A stretch of 64,000 bases of DNA, taken from positions 124,001 through 188,000 of the forward strand of contig NZ_QRAP01000006.1 in the NCBI RefSeq assembly GCF_003363015.1, given 5' to 3'. This DNA comes from Enterobacillus tribolii (GTDB taxonomy: Bacteria; Pseudomonadota; Gammaproteobacteria; Enterobacterales; Enterobacteriaceae). The notes under the pieces are model-generated. The model had not been told where the DNA came from and ran no database searches. It worked only from the letters and a program-made list of their open reading frames with translations. This document shows, one piece after another, positions 48,273 through 54,756 of this stretch. Each line of letters begins with the position of its first letter. Within the stretch, counting starts at the first letter, position 1. Made by a program: the position numbers and the translations under genes.

Positions 48273-48627
48273 CAAAACATCCCTTAATCCAGAAGAAGCC
48301 AATAATGAAACTACATTATTATTTATAAATCCACCTGTTATTTCTTAAACATAACTGATGGAATCAACAACTGGGAGCAGCTTCTCAAATTGTACGTGTG
48401 TAGCGGGCAGTTGTATCTGCTGACTATGTTCTGCTGTGCCCAACGACTATCCGAACTAGTGATAGCCCGTTCTGTTCTGGCTTACTCCATAAAGATCCTT
48501 TTATATCAGTGCATTAATATCTTTTCTGTGGCGGGATCTCCCTGCTTAGATAACACTGTAGACATAAGAAATGCTTCAGTATAGTGTTAAGCACTGTACG
48601 GTTATTCAATCAATAAAAAGGATTTTT
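48273..48627. other. Intergenic region with repeat units R1 and R2
   Basis: This 355-bp gap between divergent genes carries two repeat units that recur together upstream of 51801: R1 (48375-48438) and R2 (48461-48654, running into the hcp start). It presumably holds the promoter of the hcp-type gene. No other gene seen. Confidence 0.6.
48375..48438 (+). repeat. Direct repeat R1, copy A
   Basis: The 64-bp unit beginning GAGCAGCTTCTCAAATTGTA is repeated at 51203-51266 with the same length and about ten differences by eye. It lies upstream of R2 in both places. Confidence 0.85.
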
Positions 48628-48654
48628 ATGTCAAGTATCATCTACATGCGCATC
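48461..48654 (+). repeat. Direct repeat R2, copy A
   Basis: This 194-bp unit begins GATAGCCCGTTCTGTTCTGG and ends inside the ninth codon of the hcp-like frame. Copy B (51645-51827) lacks 11 bp (CCATAAAGATC) and has only a handful of substitutions. The unit includes the ribosome site AAAAAGGA and the first codons MSSIIYMRI. Confidence 0.88.
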
Positions 48655-49073
48655 AAGGGGAAAAAACAGGGGCTGATTTCTGCTGGTTGTGGCTCGTTTG
48701 ATTCTATCGGCAATAAATACCAGGCAGGTCACGAGGATGATATCTTCGTCTTGTCCTATCAGCACCTTACCACCCGTTCTCAACATGTGAATCACCAACC
48801 TGTACTCATCCTTAAACTCATAGATAAATCATCTCTATTAGTAGTCTTTATATTATTGGAGGGCAACTTGCTAGAGCTGTGTATAGATCGCGTCAACTAA
48901 TGATGGACGATTCTTCATTATATTGGCGCTTGAGGGCTGAGGGGGATTTAGACTTACTTTATTTTGCCGTTGAGAGCTATGCTGCGCCATTTGTAAAAGT
49001 GATTCAAATAAAAAATATTGAGCCAGAGATTTTTAATGAAATAAACGATCATTTTTTAGGGAATATATCATGA
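48628..49073 (+). pseudogene. Evolved-Hcp effector remnant (Hcp N-terminus joined out of frame to toxin tail)
   Basis: From ATG 48628 the first 69 codons are a clear Hcp N-terminus (MSSIIYMRIKGKKQGLISAG, then IGNKYQAGHEDDIFVLSYQH and VNHQPVLILKLIDKSS). Similarity stops at about 48835. The frame then runs through unrelated residues to a stop at 48900. Overlapping it in the +2 frame is the tail of a toxin domain (RAVYRSRQL...SLYWRLRAEGDLDLLYFAVE...FNEINDHF) ending at 49073. That tail aligns with the C-terminus of the protein at 50457-51110. A deletion has removed the rest of Hcp and most of the toxin domain and put the parts out of frame. Confidence 0.85.
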
Positions 49074-49333
49074 TAATAAAGTTGATGTTGCGTTTTTTTA
49101 TCTTTATGTTTCATCTGCTATTTGGTTATATAGCTGGTGCTTGTGCACTCATTGTGCTATTTTCGTATTTTATTTGGCATGATGATATGGAAGCATTAAT
49201 GCTATATGATTTTTCCTTTATTGTCATTGGTATAGCAAGTATGTATTTGGGTAAAAATCTTGAGAGGTTTGAAATTTATTTAATCGGAAAAGGTTTGATT
49301 GATCCTAAGAAGGAGGATTATCGGCCATATTAG
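49070..49333 (+). CDS. Small membrane protein, putative immunity to Hcp-linked toxin (copy 1)
   Basis: This 87-residue protein has two hydrophobic segments (FFIFMFHLLFGYIAGACALI and FSFIVIGIASMYLG) and a basic C-terminus IGKGLIDPKKEDYRPY. Its ATG overlaps the end of the toxin-tail frame by 4 bp (ATGA), the coupling usual for effector-immunity pairs. Paralogues with the same C-terminal signature lie at 52037-52281 and 52281-52541. The toxin family tail is hydrophobic, and a membrane immunity protein would fit a membrane-acting toxin; this is inference. Confidence 0.68.
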   Translation: MIIKLMLRFFIFMFHLLFGYIAGACALIVLFSYFIWHDDMEALMLYDFSFIVIGIASMYLGKNLERFEIYLIGKGLIDPKKEDYRPY

Positions 49334-49628
49334 AAAATATCTTTATCTATGGACTCTATAGCTGTAGCTACCATTTCAAATAGGATGTTATATCTAGATA
49401 TATTGGGTGAGGCTGTTCAGATAATTCCATGGGAATAACTCGCTCTTCATGGAGTCACTAGCCATATTACATCCTGTAAGTAGGCAAGTGAGAGAGAATA
49501 TGTAAGTATCCCGCATAGCCCAACTTATTGCCACACGTGTGTTTATTTATTATATGATGCAGGCGGTACCCCATAAATCAACTTGAGGTGGCCGGTTAGA
49601 ATGTCCAAACAAAGGAGAATGGACGCAA
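49334..49628. other. Intergenic stretch without recognised content
   Basis: 295 bp separating the first cassette from the gene at 49629. AAAGGAG at 49612 serves the downstream gene. No repeat from elsewhere in the window or gene seen. Confidence 0.4.
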
Positions 49629-50087
49629 ATGAATGAAAGCTCCGAGCATGTAACAATCACTGGCTATTTAACTTTTAATGGGGATGGACGGACTCCGGAT
49701 ATCATTGGGCAGACTTGTAGCGGTCTCGTTGTTTGCCAGTACTATGAAGGAACTATATTGGCAGATCCGGCTAATGTAGTGTATTTCCAGTTCGGGGATT
49801 ATTGGTATAGCATCTGCTTTGAAGCGGCAATGGTATTCTGGCGACATAAAACTCAGATCGGAAGCTCTGTCAATTCTACGCTTTTACATGGCACCATATT
49901 CAACGATTTGTCAGAGCTGGAAGGTGTGGCGGGCCACCAACTCGTTACAATCGACTATAACAGTACACCTGAAGGCAATGTGAACGTTAAGTTCCTCTTT
50001 GACAGCGACACCATTTTTTCCCTTGACTACGACAGCAGCACTGATTCAACTAAGATATCTGCTGATAGCCCATCTCGTCGGGGCTGA
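49629..50087 (+). CDS. Protein of unknown function in effector island
   Basis: This 152-residue acidic, probably cytoplasmic protein has no signal peptide or membrane helix. It is rich in aromatic and beta-prone residues (VVCQYYEGTILA, VVYFQFGDYWYSICFEAAMV). I recognise no family. AAAGGAG lies about 11 nt before the ATG. A five-codon frame starting at the nearer ATG (49619) overlaps it. Size, acidity and context suit an immunity protein, but no adjacent toxin is evident, so this is speculation. Confidence 0.6.
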   Translation: MNESSEHVTITGYLTFNGDGRTPDIIGQTCSGLVVCQYYEGTILADPANVVYFQFGDYWYSICFEAAMVFWRHKTQIGSSVNSTLLHGTIFNDLSELEGVAGHQLVTIDYNSTPEGNVNVKFLFDSDTIFSLDYDSSTDSTKISADSPSRRG

Positions 50088-50214
50088 CTCTTCTTCCGAA
50101 GTGATATTGATCAATGCTGCTCAAGAATCACACCATTCCGTTAACTATTCTTATGTACATATTTTGTTAATTAGCATAGTATGTCATAAGTCAATGGATG
50201 ATAAGGGAAATATT

Positions 50215-50451
50215 GTGAGCAGAAGTACTCTATTCTCAAAGGTATTCAGATCAACCTCTGGCATTCTGATGCTGGTATTTCTGTTGATCGCGCTATTTAT
50301 ACTAATAGACTCCTTTCCTATGATTTCCGAGGTATTTAGCATAGGTGGATTCACCCCCTATACCTCAGGGGTTTTAGTAGGTAAGTTTCTTTTTATTGTG
50401 ATATCGTTTTTTATTTCCTACTTTTTCTTTAAAAGATTAAAGAAAAAATAA
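50215..50451 (+). CDS. Small membrane protein, unknown (paralogue of 18362-18613)
   Basis: This 78-residue protein has two membrane segments (TSGILMLVFLLIALFILIDS and VGKFLFIVISFFISYFFF) and a basic tail KRLKKK. The GTG start follows AAGGGAAA. About 100 bp upstream is conserved in the other copy with an indel that changes the leader frame, supporting GTG as start. It ends 5 bp from the convergent toxin-domain gene. It may be that gene's immunity factor or an unrelated cassette; unresolved. Confidence 0.62.
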   Translation: MSRSTLFSKVFRSTSGILMLVFLLIALFILIDSFPMISEVFSIGGFTPYTSGVLVGKFLFIVISFFISYFFFKRLKKK

Positions 50452-50456
50452 AGGGG

Positions 50457-51110
50457 CTATTGCAGCCCCTTATTTACTAACTCAAATACCTCATTCCAAG
50501 CAGCCGGGTTTCTATTTTTCAATTCAATGGCCTGTAAAAATGGCTTTGTTTGAGCCTCTACTAAAAAAAAGAACAGATCCAAATCTCCACTCATCCGCAG
50601 CCGGTTATATATAGAAGGAAAGCGGTTGCGTAACTCCTCAGATGAATAGATAGCACGGGAAACAGAGGAGCCAGCACTAAAGACGCTTGAAAGTCCAGCA
50701 CCAAACACAAGATTGGTTAAAAACTTACTCGTAAACAGGCTTGCTACTTCTGTTATTAATACTGTTTTGGTTATATATCCCCCGACCTTTTCGCCAGCTT
50801 TTTTAGCTAGAACAGTCGAAAGCTGGTCTTCTGAGAGCCTATAGGTGTACTCATCTATGATTATCTCAATGATCTTTGTTAAATCGAACTTCGTCACGCC
50901 TCTTTTCATCCGTGCGAACATTCTAATACGTTCTTGTTGATTCCGCCCTCGATTCTCTGTATCAAAAAAATCTATTCCGAGATAGGCAATATCAGTTGTA
51001 GTATTAATAAATGTCGTTCCTACGCTATAAAAGAAAACATCTCGATTGTTTTTCTTCTTATTGCCGATGACATCAAGAATAGCTTCTGCAATTTGCTGTG
51101 GCGTGCTCAT
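50457..51110 (-). CDS. Stand-alone toxin-domain protein homologous to Hcp-fused tails
   Basis: This 217-residue protein begins MSTPQQIAEAILDVIGNKKK. A Gly/Ala-rich hydrophobic stretch follows at about residues 125-170 (TKTVLITEVASLF, FLTNLVFGAGLSSVFSAGSS). The C-terminus SRAIYSSEELRNRFPSIYNRL...GDLDLFFFLVE aligns with the tails after Hcp at 48.9 and 51.8 kb. No Hcp part or signal peptide is present. The hydrophobic hairpin-like segment suggests a membrane-active toxin (inference). The start at 51110 has GGA 7 nt upstream; an ATG five codons earlier is possible. Confidence 0.66.
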   Translation of the reverse strand: MSTPQQIAEAILDVIGNKKKNNRDVFFYSVGTTFINTTTDIAYLGIDFFDTENRGRNQQERIRMFARMKRGVTKFDLTKIIEIIIDEYTYRLSEDQLSTVLAKKAGEKVGGYITKTVLITEVASLFTSKFLTNLVFGAGLSSVFSAGSSVSRAIYSSEELRNRFPSIYNRLRMSGDLDLFFFLVEAQTKPFLQAIELKNRNPAAWNEVFELVNKGLQ

Positions 51111-51202
51111 AGAAATCCATTCCAAAAGTTAACTCAATTTCACATATAAGCATTTTTAAATTTTTAACTCAACAGGAGCTTACTTAAATATACTACTACT
51201 GA

Positions 51203-51266
51203 GAGCAACTTCTCAAATTGTACGTGTGTATCGTGCTGTTGTACCTGCTGACTGAGTTCTACTGTG
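51203..51266 (+). repeat. Direct repeat R1, copy B
   Basis: 64-bp partner of 48375-48438. Unlike copy A, it is separated from R2 by about 378 bp that include the recombinase-like ORF and a terminator-like sequence. Confidence 0.85.
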
Positions 51267-51501
51267 TTAGCTCTCTCAAACCTGCAACACGTTTCTGAAA
51301 TTCCTTTACAGACATAGGCCCGCTCTGGACTAGCGGGATGTATGGGGATAGCCGAGACATCGTAGCCTCAGTTGTTTTGAGAGAATCTGTTCCCAACGCT
51401 TGACGAAAAAAACTCCCGCTCGGAAGACGGAAGTTTATGTAAGAGGTGCTACCGCGTGTGGTTGTAAACTTTGGTTTGTTGTACACCTTCTTGTTGCCCA
51501 T
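51259..51501 (-). CDS. Short ORF resembling an integrase N-terminus
   Basis: This 80-residue basic protein begins MGNKKVYNKPKFTTTRGSTS and contains YINFRLPSGSFFRQALGTDS. That is reminiscent of the N-terminal arm region of phage-type tyrosine recombinases. No catalytic domain (R..HxxR..Y) follows. It lies between R1 and R2 of copy B. It could be a truncated integrase or an independent small gene; the resemblance is by eye only. Confidence 0.4.
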   Translation of the reverse strand: MGNKKVYNKPKFTTTRGSTSYINFRLPSGSFFRQALGTDSLKTTEATMSRLSPYIPLVQSGPMSVKEFQKRVAGLRELTQ

Positions 51502-51800
51502 ACTTTTTTAATATCATATAGATATTAAATAATTAAGAGTTAATACATTGATTTTATATGTCTCATCATCCCCCTTCGGGGTGGTTTTTTTATGGGGGAA
51601 ACTTTACCGATAAGTTGTTGAGTGCTGGACATAACCAACAACATGATAGCCCGTTCTGTTCTGGCTTACTCTTTTATATCAGTGTATTAATATCTTTTCT
51701 ATGGCGGGATCTCCCTGCTTAGATAACACTGTAGACATAAGAAATGCTTCAATATAGTGTTAAGCACTGTACGGTTATTCAATCAATAAAAAGGATTTTT
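51502..51800. other. Intergenic region with terminator-like sequence and R2
   Basis: This gap contains CCCC-TTC-GGGG plus a T7 run (51571-51591) that resembles the degP terminator over about 22 bp, then R2 copy B. Confidence 0.5.
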
Positions 51801-51827
51801 ATGTCAAGCATCATCTATATGCGCATC
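51645..51827 (+). repeat. Direct repeat R2, copy B
   Basis: 183-bp partner of 48461-48654, 11 bp shorter because of a single deletion near its start. It contains the ribosome site and first codons of the chimeric ORF at 51801. Confidence 0.88.
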
Positions 51828-52025
51828 CTATATTGGAAACTTCGGGCTGAAGATGGTCTGGATTTGTCCTATTTTTTAGTAGAGAGGCAGGTTACTCCTT
51901 TTGTGAAAGTTATCCAAATAAAACAAACTAACCCAATATTATTTAATGAGATAAATGATAATTTTTATCTAGGGAGTGGGGCGAAAAATAAAATCATAGA
52001 GCTGCTTTTTTTATTAGTGATTTAA
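51801..52025 (+). pseudogene. Evolved-Hcp remnant with in-frame internal deletion
   Basis: This 74-codon ORF begins with the first Hcp residues (MSSIIYMRI) and passes directly, in frame, into a toxin tail LYWKLRAEDGLDLSYFLVER...VKVIQIKQTNPILFNEINDNF. The tail matches those at 48.9 kb and in the 50457-51110 protein. Nearly all of Hcp and most of the toxin are missing. The last residues (GSGAKNKIIELLFLLVI) read into what should be the immunity gene, so the original stop is lost. A functional product is unlikely. Confidence 0.8.
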
Positions 52026-52036
52026 TATTAGGTTGT

Positions 52037-52279
52037 TTGATGTGGTTTTGCATTGCTTTAGGCTTTGCCTCATTATTTGTATTTAGAGAGAATTTGCGTG
52101 ATTTATTTATACTGAATAGCATTCTTATTTTTAGCGGTGTTTTAAGTTGGTGTTTTAGAGGTAAACTGAAGAAATATAAAATCCATTTTGTTAATAAGGG
52201 TGTTCTTCCTCCTAAAAAAAAGAAAATTACAGATCTTACTGAAAGGGTTTCAATGTGTTACGACTATCAATGGGGTTAG
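52037..52279 (+). pseudogene. Frameshifted membrane immunity-like gene (copy 2)
   Basis: This is a paralogue of the genes at 49070 and 52281. Hydrophobic segments MWFCIALGFASLFVF and LNSILIFSGVLSWCF are followed by KKYKIHFVNKGVLPPKKKK. An extra A in the run near 52215 shifts the frame: removing one A would give PKKENYRSY and a stop, matching the family C-terminus. The N-terminus also appears truncated, with likely first-helix residues in another frame. Only TTG 52037 or ATG 52040 is available as a start. Confidence 0.72.
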
Positions 52280-52280
52280 A

Positions 52281-52541
52281 ATGAGAAATAGAATAATAGG
52301 TGTGTTGTTTTTTGTTGTTAGTCTTTTGCTTAATTATTTTATGGGGCTGAGTGTGGTCGCGATTGTCATTTCATTCTTTGTATTCAAAGATTCTCCCCAT
52401 AATATCGTTATTATGTGTTTAATCATGCCCCCTGTTGGGCTTTTAAGCTGGTATCTCAGAAGAAGGTTGAGTGAGCATAAGGCTCGCTTAATCGCTAAGG
52501 GAATTCTTATCCCTAAAAAAGAAAATCACAGACCTTACTAA
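52281..52541 (+). CDS. Small membrane protein, putative immunity to Hcp-linked toxin (copy 3)
   Basis: This 86-residue protein has two hydrophobic segments (IIGVLFFVVSLLLNYFMGLS and VIMCLIMPPVGLLSWYL) and C-terminus LIAKGILIPKKENHRPY. It matches copy 1 in layout and tail. The ATG follows the previous stop by 1 nt. It is intact, with no toxin gene of its own, so it looks like an orphan or tandem immunity gene. Confidence 0.66.
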   Translation: MRNRIIGVLFFVVSLLLNYFMGLSVVAIVISFFVFKDSPHNIVIMCLIMPPVGLLSWYLRRRLSEHKARLIAKGILIPKKENHRPY

Positions 52542-52669
52542 ATAGAACCTCAGTGTCCGCCCATACAACTTGCGCCTGAAAGCAAGGGTAAAGGCGGTTG
52601 CTGCTAATAGCCGGCGTATATTGACCGGCAGCTTTTTATCAAGCCGCAGGAGAATAAATGTGCACCGGG

Positions 52670-53050
52670 TTAAGGTGCGAATTCCAGGTAAAAAGTTCGG
52701 AAGGCGTTTCTCAGTTCCCCTGTGGGCTCAGGTAACCTGGCTTTTTCTGCCGCTTTCATGGCTGCCTGACACAACCCGATATCGCCGCTTTCATAGGTAG
52801 CTAGCCTCAGGTCCATATTTATTTTCAATGAACAGGTTTTTCCCTGCCATTTAGACGGCTCGTAGAAAGAATATTGAATGGTTGTACGGAGTAACGTGGC
52901 GTATTCCTGTATGTCATTCCCCGTATACTTTTCGCCAAAATGTATAGGGACACTGCTGCCGGGTAGCAGTACCTTCTCCGTTTTTTGTTGTTGGCACCCG
53001 GCAGAACTAATGCAAATAAACGCTGCAAGTAAGCATCTGATGATTTTCAT
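52670..53050 (-). CDS. Lipoprotein with TolA C-terminal-like domain
   Basis: This 126-residue protein has lipobox ISSAGC (lipidated Cys19). The mature part resembles TolA domain III: YATLLRTTIQYSFYEPSKWQG, KTCSLKINMD, GDIGLCQAAMKAAEKARLP and a final FYLEFAP. Two cysteines (73 and 94) are placed like the TolA III disulfide. TolA III binds TolB, colicins and filamentous-phage pIII. Here it lacks the TolA membrane helix and long helical stalk. The start at 53050 is set by the signal peptide. Function unknown. Confidence 0.78.
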   Translation of the reverse strand: MKIIRCLLAAFICISSAGCQQQKTEKVLLPGSSVPIHFGEKYTGNDIQEYATLLRTTIQYSFYEPSKWQGKTCSLKINMDLRLATYESGDIGLCQAAMKAAEKARLPEPTGELRNAFRTFYLEFAP

Positions 53051-53143
53051 GTTGTCGTCCTGTCGACAGAATTCCCTGACGTTGAATTTGCACAGGATAA
53101 ACGTTTCGCTTCTCTGATTCTGCCGATATACAACAAAATTTAA

Positions 53144-53180
53144 TAAAAAACGCCCGGCGAAATCCAAATCTCGCCGGGCG
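53144..53180 (-). terminator. Terminator of the emr operon
   Basis: Perfect 10-bp stem CGCCCGGCGA/TCGCCGGGCG with 10-nt loop (53151-53180) and a T run on the minus strand, 17 bp beyond emrB. Confidence 0.85.
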
Positions 53181-53196
53181 TGTTATTCAACCATCT

Positions 53197-54735
53197 TTAA
53201 TGCGCACCGCCCCCGCCGCCTCCGGCGGTGGTAAACGGCGGTTTGGCGAACCACACCAGCACCAGCAGCGCCAGGAACACCCCGGCAGAAATCCAGAAGA
53301 TTTCATTCGCGGCAATAATCAGCCCCTGATTGGTGATTTGTCCTGCCAGATAAGCGGAAGACTGGCTGGAATTCATGCCCATCTTTTCCAGCTCGCCATA
53401 CATCTGCTGCGCCAGCGGATTATAAGGATTCACCGCCTCAGCCAACTGGGAATGATGCATCGCCTCGCGCCGTTCCCACAACGTTGTGGTGATCGAGGTA
53501 CCGATAGAACCGGCCAGGGTACGGCAGAAGTTGGTCAGGCTGGACGCCGCAGCCAGGCGCTCCGGCGGCAGTCCTGCCAGGGTAATGGTGGTCAGCGGCA
53601 TGAAGAAGCAGCCCACGGCGAAGCCCTGAATAAACTGCGGCCAGGCGGAAGCGCCGAAATCCATCGATGGCTCGAATGTGTAGGCGCGCCAGTAAAAACA
53701 GACGGCGTACATGATAAAGCTGAATGTCACCAGGCGGCGCATATCCAGCTTGGGCGCGAAACGACCGATGATCGGCGAAAGCAGGATCGGGATGAACCCG
53801 ACCGGCGCCGATGCCAGCCCCGCCCAGGTTGCGGTATAGCCGAAAACCGACTGCAATAGCTGCGGCAATAATACGATAGCGCCGAAGTAGAGCATATAGG
53901 CCAGGCTGGTGCACAGGGTGCCGATGGTAAAGTTGCGCGATTTGAACAGCGACAAATCCACCACCGGATGATCGTCCGTCAGTTCCCAGACGATCAAAAA
54001 CGCCAGCGCAATCACCGCCACCACGGTTAAGACGATGATCTCATTGGAGTTGAACCAATCCAGCTCTTTCCCTTTGTCCAGCATCACCTGCAGGCTGCCC
54101 ACGCCGACCGTCAGCAATATCAGCCCGATGGTGTCAATGGGGCGGATCTCCGTACGGGTTTCGCGGCCTTTCAGCGTTTGCATGGCAATCAACACCACGA
54201 ACGCGGCCAGCGGGATGTTGATGAAAAAGATCCAGCCCCAGTGATAATTATCGCTGATATAGCCGCCGAGGATCGGCCCGCATATCGGTGCGACGATCAC
54301 CGTCATCGACCACATCGCCAGCGCCATATTTCGCTTGGCGGGAGGGTAGTTGCTCAGCAGCAGGCTTTGCGACAGCGGGATCAGCGGTCCTGCCACCACG
54401 CCCTGCAGCACGCGGAAGAAAATCAGCATTTCCAGGCTGCTGGAAATCCCGCACAGCCATGACGCCAGGGAGAACAGGGCGGTGGACCACAGGAACAGGC
54501 GAACCTCGCCGAAGCGCTTTGCCAGCCAGCCGGTGATCGGAATAGATATCGCGTTGGCGACCCCAAATGACGTAATGACCCAGGTTCCCTGGGAGTTGGA
54601 TGCCCCCAGGTTGCCGGAAATCGTCGGAATAGCCACGTTGGCGATGGTCGAATCCAGCACCTGCATAAAGGTAGCCATCGCCAGCGCCACCGTCATCCAG
54701 GCAAGACGCGCGCCCTCAAGCGGTTTTTGTTGCAC
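53197..54735 (-). CDS. emrB: Multidrug efflux MFS transporter EmrB (DHA2 family)
   Basis: EmrB is a 512-residue, 14-helix drug:H+ antiporter of the inner membrane that exports hydrophobic uncouplers and antibiotics with EmrA and an outer-membrane channel. DHA2 motifs include LDSTIANVAIPTISGNLGAS, GWLAKRFGEVRLFLWS, and GVVAGPLIPLSQSLLLSNYP. It lies 21 bp after emrA. A Gly/His tail GGGGGGAH ends the protein. Confidence 0.95.
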   Translation of the reverse strand: MQQKPLEGARLAWMTVALAMATFMQVLDSTIANVAIPTISGNLGASNSQGTWVITSFGVANAISIPITGWLAKRFGEVRLFLWSTALFSLASWLCGISSSLEMLIFFRVLQGVVAGPLIPLSQSLLLSNYPPAKRNMALAMWSMTVIVAPICGPILGGYISDNYHWGWIFFINIPLAAFVVLIAMQTLKGRETRTEIRPIDTIGLILLTVGVGSLQVMLDKGKELDWFNSNEIIVLTVVAVIALAFLIVWELTDDHPVVDLSLFKSRNFTIGTLCTSLAYMLYFGAIVLLPQLLQSVFGYTATWAGLASAPVGFIPILLSPIIGRFAPKLDMRRLVTFSFIMYAVCFYWRAYTFEPSMDFGASAWPQFIQGFAVGCFFMPLTTITLAGLPPERLAAASSLTNFCRTLAGSIGTSITTTLWERREAMHHSQLAEAVNPYNPLAQQMYGELEKMGMNSSQSSAYLAGQITNQGLIIAANEIFWISAGVFLALLVLVWFAKPPFTTAGGGGGGAH

Positions 54736-54756
54736 GTTGACCTCTGCCGTCAGTAG

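Noticed and set aside
49619-49636. Five-codon frame overlapping the start of the 49629 gene, possible leader peptide
   Set aside because: Too short to separate from chance, and no attenuator-like structure follows.
48375-51827. CRISPR-like array from repeated units
   Set aside because: Only two copies each of long repeats with coding content between them; no short regular repeats or cas genes.
52570-52800. 76-codon basic ORF antisense to the TolA-like lipoprotein
   Set aside because: It overlaps a better gene on the other strand and has no domain.
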